From NCBI RefSeq assembly GCF_002744735.1, contig NZ_KZ319340.1, positions 248,001 to 312,000 of the forward strand: a stretch of DNA of 64,000 nucleotides, given 5' to 3'. This document shows, piece by piece, positions 18,329 through 25,623 of this stretch (within the stretch, counting starts at the first letter, position 1; every line of letters starts with the position of its first letter). This DNA comes from Marinobacter guineae. GTDB taxonomy: Bacteria > Pseudomonadota > Gammaproteobacteria > Pseudomonadales > Oleiphilaceae. The notes under the pieces were generated by a model. It worked only from the letters and a program-made list of their open reading frames with translations, was not told where the DNA came from and did no database searches. Both the position numbers and the translations under genes were made by a program.

Positions 18329-19552
18329 TCAGAGCTTGCAGCCGGTCTCTTCGATAGTGCGGGCTACTTTTTCGCCGTCAAAGATCTGCAGATTGGTCAG
18401 CGTGCGGATACCGTGCTCCGGATGCATCGGGCCCGAAACACCCCAGTTCGGACTGACCATCGCCTGGTGATCACCCTCGCGGAAAGTCACTGTGCCGTTC
18501 GGTGCCTCCAGACTCATGCCGCTAAGCGCCTTGGCGACGGCAGGACCTTCGGTGGTGCCGGCTGTTTCCATGGCCTTTTTATAGGCATAGATAGCCGCAT
18601 AGGCCCCTTCGGCGTTGTAGCTCGGGGGCGTGCCGTAGGCGTCGATGTAAGCCTTGACGAAGCGATCGTTCACCGCGTTGTCATAGGCTTCATACCAGTA
18701 ACGCGTGGACAGATGCACACCCTCTGGCATTTCGTCGCCCAGGGCGGAAAGCACCTCGGTCGCCGCACCGACGGTAAACATCACCTCCAGGTCCTTTTCG
18801 AAGAACCCACGGGTGTTGGCCTGTCGGATAAAGTTGACGAGGTCACCACCCCAGACGGAGATCAGCACACCCTCGGCATCAGAGTCCATTACCCGGTCAA
18901 TGAACGGGGTGAAATCCTCGGCCCCGAAGCGCGGAAAGTTGGTCTCCGACATCAGGTTCACATCCGGCTTGATGTCCTTGAGGTAGTTGCCGAAGAACTC
19001 CCAGGACTGGTGGCCGAAGGCGTAGTCCGGACCGATGGTGGTCCAGTTGGTGGCATCGGTTTCCGCAGCCACCAGGGCGGCAGCCTTCATGTTCTGGGCC
19101 ACGTTCACACTGATGCGGTAGGTGAAGGGGTTACACAGATTGCCGGTGACATCCGGCGTGGCGGCGTGGGTAATGATCAGCGGTTTCTGCAGCTCTGGCA
19201 TGGTCGGAACCATACCCTGGGCAACTCCCGAGCTGTCCAGACCCACCAGGGCGTCGACACCCTCGGAGTAAACCAGTTTCCGGGCAGCCTGGATGGCCAC
19301 CGAGGCCTTACCCTGACTGTCCTCATAGACCATTTCCACCTGGCGACCAAGGATGCCGCCAGAGGAGTTGATTTCCTCCACCGCCAGGTTGATGCCCTTC
19401 TGGGCAAACTCACCGTAAGTGGCGGCACTGCCGGAGAGAATGTAGAGGCCCCCGATCCGGATCGGATCCTCGGCATGACTGGTACCGGCGGTACCCAGGG
19501 TCGCGGCTGCGGTCATCGCGACCATGAGTTTCTTGATGCTTGTTGTTTTCAT
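18329..19552 (-). CDS. Periplasmic substrate-binding protein, Liv/HAAT ABC family (second system)
   Basis: Binding protein of the second importer, 407 residues. ATG at 19552 has AGGAG upstream. A clear signal peptide (MKTTSIKKLM start, cleavage after SHA) precedes a Peripla_BP_6 fold beginning IRIGGLYILSGSAATYGEFAQ. A Cys pair (NLCNPFTYR mid-protein and the C-terminal ETGCKL) could form a disulfide. It lies directly downstream of the acyl-CoA ligase of the lva-like gene set, so it probably captures the acid that the ligase activates. Confidence 0.88.
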   Translation of the reverse strand: MKTTSIKKLMVAMTAAATLGTAGTSHAEDPIRIGGLYILSGSAATYGEFAQKGINLAVEEINSSGGILGRQVEMVYEDSQGKASVAIQAARKLVYSEGVDALVGLDSSGVAQGMVPTMPELQKPLIITHAATPDVTGNLCNPFTYRISVNVAQNMKAAALVAAETDATNWTTIGPDYAFGHQSWEFFGNYLKDIKPDVNLMSETNFPRFGAEDFTPFIDRVMDSDAEGVLISVWGGDLVNFIRQANTRGFFEKDLEVMFTVGAATEVLSALGDEMPEGVHLSTRYWYEAYDNAVNDRFVKAYIDAYGTPPSYNAEGAYAAIYAYKKAMETAGTTEGPAVAKALSGMSLEAPNGTVTFREGDHQAMVSPNWGVSGPMHPEHGIRTLTNLQIFDGEKVARTIEETGCKL

Positions 19553-19662
19553 GGTAGTGCTCCTGTGTTCTTGTCTTTGTTGTCACTGGAACTTTCAGGG
19601 CCCAAGGATCAGGCCCGGTTTTCGTTGTTGTGAATGCGTTGTTCCCGTTATCGCAACCTCCT

Positions 19663-19703
19663 GCTGACCATGGTCAGCCCAGTCATCGGGACAGCCCAGT
19701 CAT
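19663..19703. repeat. 16-bp palindrome plus 12-bp direct repeat
   Basis: A perfect palindrome GCTGACCA/TGGTCAGC occupies 19663-19678. CAGCCCAGTCAT occurs twice at a 17-base spacing (19675-19686 and 19692-19703), the second copy covering the stop codon of the acyl-CoA ligase gene. The 147-base gap to the binding-protein gene is the longest inside this cluster and could hold an internal promoter or processing site. No T-run is present on the minus strand. Confidence 0.6.
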
Positions 19704-21313
19704 GGTGACAGGGAGTCCCTGAGAATGTTTTTGCGGATCTTGCCAGTGGCGGTCTTGGGCAGTTCACCAAGCACCACCTTGCGCGGCGCCTTGAAGTGCG
19801 CCATGTGCTGCCGACAAAAATCAATAATCTCCTCGGGGGTGAGTTCCTCGCCGTCGTCGACCGGATTGACAAAGGCACAGGGCACTTCACCCCATTTGTC
19901 ATCGGCCATTGCCACCACCGCCGCCTCGGAGACTTTGGGGTGCCGGTAAAGAACCTCCTCCACTTCCAGGCTGGAGATGTTCTCGCCACCGGAGATGATC
20001 ACGTCCTTGGCCCGGTCCCGGATTTCAACATAGTGGTCCGGGTGCATGACGGCGAGGTCACCGGTGTGGAACCAGCCGTGGCTGAACGCCTTCCCGGTGG
20101 CTTCTGCATTTTTCAGGTAGCCCTTCATCACGGTATTGCCGCGGATACAGATTTCGCCCATGGTTTTGCCGTCAGCGGGTACCGGCTCCCCGCTGACAAT
20201 ATCCAGCACCGCGACCTCGTCCAGGCCATGGGTGGGAACGCCCTGGCGGGACATTTTTACGGCCCGTTCCTCCAGCGGCAATTGCTGCCATTCAGGCTGG
20301 GGCACACACAGTGTCGAAGGCCCGAATGTCTCGGTCAGGCCATAAAGGTGGGTAATCTGGAAGCCGATCTCCTCTGCCTTGCGGATCACGCTGCTGGGGG
20401 GCGCCGCGCCACCCAGGGCAAAGTGCGCGGGCCGCGAGAGTGTCAGGCCCTGGCGACCCAGGTCCTGCAGCAGCATGTTCATCACGATCGGCGCACCGCA
20501 CATGTGGGTGACACCGTAATCCTCGATCCGGCGGTAGATTTCCATGGCGTCTACCTCCCGCAGGCACACGTGGGTGCCACCCACGGCGGTGATCGCCCAG
20601 GTATAGGCCCAGCCGTTGCAGTGGAACATCGGCAGGGTCCACAGGTAGACGGTCTCGGCGGTCATATTGAACACCATGGCGTTGGTCATGGCCGCCAGGT
20701 AAGCGCCGCGATGGTGATAGACCACGCCTTTGGGATTGCCGGTGGTTCCGGAGGTGTAATTCAGAGTGATGGCGTCCCATTCATCGGAGGGACGTTGCCA
20801 GGAGGCCTCCGGATCGCCTTCGGTCAGGAGACTCTCGTAATCCAGGTCCGCCAGACCCTCACTCGCCCCCGCCTTGCGCTCGATGGCGACCAACAATGGC
20901 GACACCTCCAGCTCGGCGATGGCGGCCCGTACCTCGTTTTCCCACTGCGTATCGTAAAGCAACACCCGGGCTTCACCATGGGCCAGAATGAAGGAAAGCG
21001 TTGCCGCATCCAGGCGGATATTGACAGAGTTGAGTACGGCCCCGGCCATGGGCACCGCGTAGTGGGATTCCAGCATCTCGTGGCTGTTCGGGCACAGGAT
21101 GGCCACCGTGTCGCCGGGGTTGATACCCCGGTGACGAAGCGCATCGCCCATCTGGCGACAACGCTGGTAGAGCTCCCGGTAGGACAGAGACCGGTCATCG
21201 TCGATGACTGCCCGTTTTTCCGGGTAGACCTGCGCCGAGCGCTGAAGCAGACTCAGCGGTGTCAGCGCAGAATGGTTCGCAGCAGTCTTGTCGAGGTTGT
21301 TGTACTTATTCAT
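19700..21313 (-). CDS. Acyl-CoA synthetase (ANL superfamily), LvaE-like by context
   Basis: Forms an acyl-CoA from a short or medium carboxylic acid, ATP and CoA. The 537-residue product has P-loop NYTSGTTGNPKG (about residue 185), YGLTETFGP, GWFHTGDLAVMHPD and the catalytic Lys in KTATGKIRKN near the C-terminus. Length and the MFHCNGW motif fit the fatty-acyl-CoA/DmdB-like group, distinct from the 600-residue synthetase at 3733. It begins 3 bases after the DUF6285-like gene. In P. putida the corresponding step, LvaE, makes levulinyl-CoA; the real substrate here is unproven. Confidence 0.86.
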   Translation of the reverse strand: MNKYNNLDKTAANHSALTPLSLLQRSAQVYPEKRAVIDDDRSLSYRELYQRCRQMGDALRHRGINPGDTVAILCPNSHEMLESHYAVPMAGAVLNSVNIRLDAATLSFILAHGEARVLLYDTQWENEVRAAIAELEVSPLLVAIERKAGASEGLADLDYESLLTEGDPEASWQRPSDEWDAITLNYTSGTTGNPKGVVYHHRGAYLAAMTNAMVFNMTAETVYLWTLPMFHCNGWAYTWAITAVGGTHVCLREVDAMEIYRRIEDYGVTHMCGAPIVMNMLLQDLGRQGLTLSRPAHFALGGAAPPSSVIRKAEEIGFQITHLYGLTETFGPSTLCVPQPEWQQLPLEERAVKMSRQGVPTHGLDEVAVLDIVSGEPVPADGKTMGEICIRGNTVMKGYLKNAEATGKAFSHGWFHTGDLAVMHPDHYVEIRDRAKDVIISGGENISSLEVEEVLYRHPKVSEAAVVAMADDKWGEVPCAFVNPVDDGEELTPEEIIDFCRQHMAHFKAPRKVVLGELPKTATGKIRKNILRDSLSP

Positions 21314-21316
21314 GGT

Positions 21317-21682
21317 TCACCGTTTCAGAAAGCCGGGGTTATTGATCCGCAACCGGGCCTCGGTGAGAGTCCGGAGCACGGATCGCAGGGCCGGGTCGGC
21401 TCCATCCAGACGACGCTCCCGAATAGCCTGAGCAAGGGCTGCCTCAGATTCACCGGCAGTGTCACCAAGGGACCGCTCAGCCAGGAACGCCCGCACGGTC
21501 CGGTCGGTTTGCGCCGGCTCGCCCTGCTCGCGCTGTTCAAGCTCCCGGATTGCCATACCCATGGCATTGGCAGCCATCAGGGCCTGATATTTGCGCTCCC
21601 CCGTCAGCTCCGCGGCCACCGAATCCAGCAACACCTGGCGGGCCTCGGTAAGCAGATCACGGGTGCCCGGTTGATTGATCAT
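21317..21682 (-). CDS. DUF6285-like small protein, LvaB-type kinase partner by context
   Basis: A 121-residue, mostly helical acidic protein. It starts with INQPGTRDLLTEARQVLLDSV and has the ANAMGMAIRELE helix that I recall from DUF6285 proteins, which accompany APH-type kinases and acyl-CoA dehydrogenases. In the P. putida levulinate pathway the small protein LvaB is needed with LvaA for phosphorylation of 4-hydroxyacyl-CoA. The start overlaps the kinase stop as ATGA, matching obligate partners. The family name is from memory and should be verified. Confidence 0.72.
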   Translation of the reverse strand: MINQPGTRDLLTEARQVLLDSVAAELTGERKYQALMAANAMGMAIRELEQREQGEPAQTDRTVRAFLAERSLGDTAGESEAALAQAIRERRLDGADPALRSVLRTLTEARLRINNPGFLKR

Positions 21683-22704
21683 TGCCCATCCTCCAATTCC
21701 TGAATCTGGTTCAGCAGGTCGAATTCCATCTGGGCCACCATGCGGCCGGTCAGTGCCAGCTCCAGTGAGCGCTGTTCTCCAGACATGTGCCGCCGCGCCT
21801 GTTGCAGCGCAATCAGGGCCCAGCGCACCAGGGCCATAATCTCCCAGTAGCTCACCGCCGCCGGATCAAGGTCGATGCCACTCGCTTCCCGGTAACCGTC
21901 CAGAAGGTCCTGTTTGTCGCCGACCCCACCGACTTCCCGGTCATCCCCCCCGAACCGCCAGCTGCGACAACAGAGCCAGCCCAGGTCCTCACAGGGGTCG
22001 CTCCAGGCGGCAAATTCCCAGTCCAGGACGGCGGTCAGCTCGTCACCGTCCACCATGTAGTTGCCGGTCCGGAAATCACAGTGGCACAGCACCGTCGGGC
22101 CCGGCTCCGGAGCACGGTCCTCGAGCCAGTTCAGAGCCCACTCCAGCACCGGATGGGGTTCACCGATTTCTTTCAGGTAGCGCCGATACAGCGCTACGCG
22201 GCTCAGGGCCGGATTGCCCGGATCGGGTAACGCCAGGAATTCCAGCGTCGCCTGAGGGGGCCGCACGGTGTGCAACCTGGCGAGCTCGGCACCCAATCGG
22301 CGCACAAGGTTCCGACGCTGGTCTTCGGAAAAATCCGCCTTGACCAGTTTGCGGGGAGACGCGCTCCCCGCCGCCCGGGTCATGACGTAGAACACCTGCC
22401 CACTGACCTCAGAGTCCTCGCATAGCCAGAGCGGTTCCGGGACCGTAACCCCGGCCTTGAACGCAACCTGAAGAACCCGGAATTCCTCCGGTCTGGACAG
22501 GCTCTCCGCCACTCCCGAGGGTGCGTCCTGCCGGACCACAAATTCCTGCCGACCCGGCCGGCTGCCGCCCTCCAGCTCCAGGGTCAACCCGAAGTTGTCC
22601 TGGATGGCGCCTCCGGAGAGCTTGTCGAAATCGATAACCCGGGCACTCCGGGCACCGGTTTGTCCGGCAATGAAAGAGCTGAAGATGTCGGCAAGTGCAG
22701 ACAT
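21679..22704 (-). CDS. APH-fold phosphotransferase, LvaA/ACAD11-N-terminal type
   Basis: Predicted kinase for the 4-hydroxyl of a hydroxyacyl-CoA, not an antibiotic-resistance enzyme. The 341-residue product has the APH catalytic loop HCDFRTGNYM (His-x-Asp-x4-Asn, about residue 205) and metal-binding LDWEFAAWSDP. The start at 22704 overlaps the acyl-CoA dehydrogenase stop as TGATG; the frame is open 42 codons further but inside the upstream gene. In animals the same two activities are fused (ACAD10/ACAD11: APH domain plus ACAD domain), which supports a shared pathway. Confidence 0.82.
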   Translation of the reverse strand: MSALADIFSSFIAGQTGARSARVIDFDKLSGGAIQDNFGLTLELEGGSRPGRQEFVVRQDAPSGVAESLSRPEEFRVLQVAFKAGVTVPEPLWLCEDSEVSGQVFYVMTRAAGSASPRKLVKADFSEDQRRNLVRRLGAELARLHTVRPPQATLEFLALPDPGNPALSRVALYRRYLKEIGEPHPVLEWALNWLEDRAPEPGPTVLCHCDFRTGNYMVDGDELTAVLDWEFAAWSDPCEDLGWLCCRSWRFGGDDREVGGVGDKQDLLDGYREASGIDLDPAAVSYWEIMALVRWALIALQQARRHMSGEQRSLELALTGRMVAQMEFDLLNQIQELEDGQ

Positions 22705-23909
22705 CAGGCCTTGACTCCCCAGTGCCAGAAGTCTGCACGCTCCGCCAGCAGGGTCTTCGAGAACACCATCTTGTGTATTTCCGAGGCGCCATCGACCAGG
22801 CGCGCCTGGCGGGCATACCGGTAGATCCACTCAAGCGGGGTATCCTTGGAATATCCCCGGGCACCGCACAGCTGAATGGCCGTATCCACCGCTTTGTGCA
22901 GGGTGTCGGCCACCGCTACCTTGGCCATGGAAACTTCCTTGCGGGCGAAGTCACCCTGGTCCAGCTTCCAGGCGGCGTGCATGGTCAGCAGCCGGCCGAT
23001 CTGGATCTCCATCGCCGCCTCGCCCAGCAGCCACTGCACACCTTCGCGCTGGGACAGGGTTTGACCGAAGGATTCCCGGGTGTCGACATACTCGGTGGCA
23101 ATTTCCAGAGAGCGGCGGGCCAGGCCGAGCCAGCGCATGCAGTGGGTAAGCCGGGCCGTACCCAGACGGATCTGGGTGACCTTGAGGCCGTCACCGACCT
23201 CCATCAACCGGTTCTCGTCCGGGATTTCCAGGCCATCGAACCGGAGCTCGCAATGGCCTCCGTGCTCTTCCGGCCCCATGATCGGAATCCGCCGGAGGAT
23301 CTCCCAGCCCGGATCATCCTTGTGGAACAGGAAGGCGCTCAGGCCTTTGCGGGTGTCGTCAGACGTACGGGCAATCAGGATGAAGTGGGATGCTTCGGCG
23401 GCGCCGGTAATGTAGTGCTTGTGGCCGTGGATGACCCACCGGTCGCCCTTGCGCGTTGCAGTGGTCTGCATCATGCCGGGATCCGAACCGCAGCCGGGGG
23501 GTGGTTCGGTCATGACAAACGATGAACTGACCTTGCCCTCAACGATGGGCTTGAGCCAGCGCTCCTGCTGGGCCTTGGTCGCCACCTTCGCCAGAACAAT
23601 CATGTTGCCATCGTCCGGCGCCGCGGAATTGAACACCACAGGTCCGAAAATCGAGCGGTTCATTTCCTCGTAGCAGGCCGCCATTCCGGAGATATCGAGC
23701 CCCTGGCCACCCAGATTCTCAGGAATCTGCAGGCACCACAGGCCCTGCTGTTTTGCCTTGGCACGCATCTGCTCAAGATGGTCGAGCGCAATGTTCTCAT
23801 GCTCGTCATATGCCTGCGGGTTCTGCTCCAGTGGCAACAGTTCCTGTTCCACAAAATCCCGGATGCGTTTTCGATAAGACTCGTTCCTTGGGTTCAGATT
23901 GAAGTCCAC
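22704..23909 (-). CDS. Acyl-CoA dehydrogenase family protein, LvaC/ACAD11-type
   Basis: FAD enzyme, 401 residues. It has the ACAD FVMTEPPPGCGSDPGMMQT flavin segment (about residue 145) and the C-terminal GARGYSKDTPLEWIYRYAR helix region. Where medium-chain dehydrogenases have the catalytic Glu (YEGT), this protein reads LVDGASEIHK, an Asp. That fits the ACAD10/11-LvaC branch, which removes phosphate from a 4-phosphoacyl-CoA rather than doing a plain alpha,beta oxidation. GTG at 23909 is chosen because AAGGAG overlaps the stop of the upstream SDR gene; an ATG at 23948 lies inside that gene. Confidence 0.82.
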   Translation of the reverse strand: MDFNLNPRNESYRKRIRDFVEQELLPLEQNPQAYDEHENIALDHLEQMRAKAKQQGLWCLQIPENLGGQGLDISGMAACYEEMNRSIFGPVVFNSAAPDDGNMIVLAKVATKAQQERWLKPIVEGKVSSSFVMTEPPPGCGSDPGMMQTTATRKGDRWVIHGHKHYITGAAEASHFILIARTSDDTRKGLSAFLFHKDDPGWEILRRIPIMGPEEHGGHCELRFDGLEIPDENRLMEVGDGLKVTQIRLGTARLTHCMRWLGLARRSLEIATEYVDTRESFGQTLSQREGVQWLLGEAAMEIQIGRLLTMHAAWKLDQGDFARKEVSMAKVAVADTLHKAVDTAIQLCGARGYSKDTPLEWIYRYARQARLVDGASEIHKMVFSKTLLAERADFWHWGVKA

Positions 23910-23919
23910 AGCCCACTCC

Positions 23920-24720
23920 TTACAGCGAGGATTGAAGATGGCCGCCATCCACCACGAGGGTGCTGCCGGTCATATAGTCGGAAAGCCCTGAAGCCAGAAG
24001 CAGCAACGGACCACTCAGATCATCAGCTTGTCCCAGACGACGCTGGGGAATGCGGCGAATCATTTTCTGGCCAGGTTCACTGGCAAAGAAATCACGGTTA
24101 AGGTCGGTTTCGATGTAACCCGGTGCCAGTGCATTGACGCGGATACCGTATCGGGCCCATTCCAGCGCAAGGGCACGGGTCAGCTGCTCGACACCGGCCT
24201 TGGCGGCGGCATAGGGCGCCACGTTGCCGGCCACGCGATGACCAAGGATGGAAGAAATCATGATGATGCTGCCGCCCTGGTTGATCGCGGAGAGGCGACG
24301 AGCGGCCTCATTGCACACCAGCCAGCAGCCCTTGAGATTGGTGTCGATCACGCGGTCCCAATCCGAACCGGTCAGGTCCAGGGCCTTCTTGCTGGTTGCA
24401 ACGCCGGCATTGGAAACCACCACATCCGGGATGGCGATGTCCTCCGCCATGGTGTCATATGCTTGAGTGACGCTGGCCTCGTCGGTGACATCCATGGTGA
24501 CGACATGGATCCGATCGGCGTGCTCGGCAAACTCACTCTTGAGGGACTCCAGTGCTTCGCGACGGCGACCACTGACAATGACCGTTGCACCGGCCTCAAG
24601 CAGACATCGGGTGAAGCTGTGGCCCAGGCCACCGGCGGCTCCGGTAACCAGTGCAGTCTTGCCATCAAGGCGCAGGGACCAGCTTGTATTGCCAAGGTTC
24701 GTGTTATTGGAATTGTTCAT
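23920..24720 (-). CDS. Short-chain dehydrogenase/reductase, LvaD-like by context
   Basis: NAD(P)-dependent oxidoreductase, 266 residues. Rossmann motif VTGAAGGLGHS (about residue 26), NAG motif VVSNAGVATS, catalytic Ser in MISSILGHR and Tyr-x3-Lys in APYAAAKAG. ATG at 24720 follows GGAGGT. First gene of the cluster. In the lva pathway LvaD reduces the 4-keto group of levulinyl-CoA to 4-hydroxyvaleryl-CoA, the substrate of the kinase; an equivalent role is proposed here. Confidence 0.84.
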   Translation of the reverse strand: MNNSNNTNLGNTSWSLRLDGKTALVTGAAGGLGHSFTRCLLEAGATVIVSGRRREALESLKSEFAEHADRIHVVTMDVTDEASVTQAYDTMAEDIAIPDVVVSNAGVATSKKALDLTGSDWDRVIDTNLKGCWLVCNEAARRLSAINQGGSIIMISSILGHRVAGNVAPYAAAKAGVEQLTRALALEWARYGIRVNALAPGYIETDLNRDFFASEPGQKMIRRIPQRRLGQADDLSGPLLLLASGLSDYMTGSTLVVDGGHLQSSL

Positions 24721-24742
24721 ATCTCGACCTCCGGACTCCAAA

Positions 24743-24766
24743 AATAGAACGAGCGCTCGAAATATT
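24743..24766. promoter_or_regulatory. Dyad operator candidate upstream of the SDR gene
   Basis: A perfect 10-bp palindrome CGAGCGCTCG (24750-24759) is flanked at equal distance by AATA (24743-24746) and TATT (24763-24766), giving an interrupted dyad with 9 of 12 paired positions. It lies 30 bases upstream of the first ATG of the catabolic cluster, between it and the divergent nitroreductase gene. Size and symmetry suit a TetR-type dimer, and a TetR gene is in the cluster (14214-14906). Confidence 0.6.
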
Positions 24767-24882
24767 CAAGTAAGAAATTAAAATCGGAAACATGAATTCG
24801 TCAAGACGGAGCGAATCTTCCGGGATTTGGCATTCCGGGCCGCTTACCGCATGCTATCCGAAATGTATTCAAGAGAGACTCC

Positions 24883-25620
24883 ATGAATCCGACCATCGAA
24901 CTTTTGAAATCCCACCGCTCCATCCGCAAGTTCACCGACCGGAAAATCCCCCGGAAGCTGCTGGAGGAGTTGATCAGTGCCGGCCAGTGCGCCGCCACGT
25001 CAAACCATGTGCAGGCCTACTCGGTGATTCACGTGGTAAGCCCGGAGAATCGGCGAAAAATTGCTGAACTGGCCGGTGGCCAGGCCCATGTCGCCGAAGC
25101 CTCTGATTTCCTGGTGTTCTGCGCCGACATGAAGCGCTCCACAGAAGCCGCCGAACGGGCCGGGGCCGAGGTTGTGCGGGGCATGACGGAACAACTTGTT
25201 GTCGCCAGTGTCGATGCGGCCCTGATGGCCCAGAACGTTGCCGTTGCGGCAGAATCGGAAGGGCTGGGTCTGTGCTATGTGGGAGGCATCCGGAACAACC
25301 CGGCGGAAGTGGCTGAGATTCTGAAACTGCCGGAACACGTCTACCCGGTGTTTGGCATGAGTCTGGGGTACCCAGACCAGGATCCGGAGGTGAAGCCCCG
25401 GCTGCCGCTGGCCAGCATCCTCAAGGAAGACTTCTACGACGACCGCGAGGACGAGACCCAGGTCGCCGCCTTTGACGACACCATGCATCAGTACTACCTG
25501 GAGCGTACGGGTGGCAACAAGGAATCCAGCTGGTCCAAGGAACTGGCGCCGCTGTTCACCACCAAACTGCGGCCGCACATGCGCGAGTTCCTGCGCAAAC
25601 GCGGCTTCGAGATGAAATAA
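24883..25620 (+). CDS. NfsA/FRP-type nitroreductase, FMN-dependent
   Basis: NAD(P)H:FMN oxidoreductase acting on nitro-aromatics, quinones or flavin. The 245-residue product has the N-terminal SHRSIRKFTDRKIP FMN-binding motif, LISAGQCAATSNHVQAY, and the NfsA-like LGLCYVGGIRNNP segment. The C-terminal tail (TGGNKESSWSKEL) also fits NfsA-type enzymes. GAGAGA precedes the start. It is divergent from the SDR-led cluster with 162 bases between them, so both may share the dyad at 24743-24766. Confidence 0.85.
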   Translation: MNPTIELLKSHRSIRKFTDRKIPRKLLEELISAGQCAATSNHVQAYSVIHVVSPENRRKIAELAGGQAHVAEASDFLVFCADMKRSTEAAERAGAEVVRGMTEQLVVASVDAALMAQNVAVAAESEGLGLCYVGGIRNNPAEVAEILKLPEHVYPVFGMSLGYPDQDPEVKPRLPLASILKEDFYDDREDETQVAAFDDTMHQYYLERTGGNKESSWSKELAPLFTTKLRPHMREFLRKRGFEMK

Positions 25621-25623
25621 ACG

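Noticed and set aside
19796..21703. A 635-codon plus-strand open frame antisense to the ligase, DUF6285-like and kinase genes
   Set aside because: Its composition (many His, Gly, Arg, Gln) is typical of the antisense frame of a G+C-rich gene; the minus-strand proteins carry clear family motifs.
21679..22704. APH-fold protein as an antibiotic-resistance determinant
   Set aside because: Position between acyl-CoA dehydrogenase and the DUF6285-like gene, with coupled translation, indicates a metabolic kinase.
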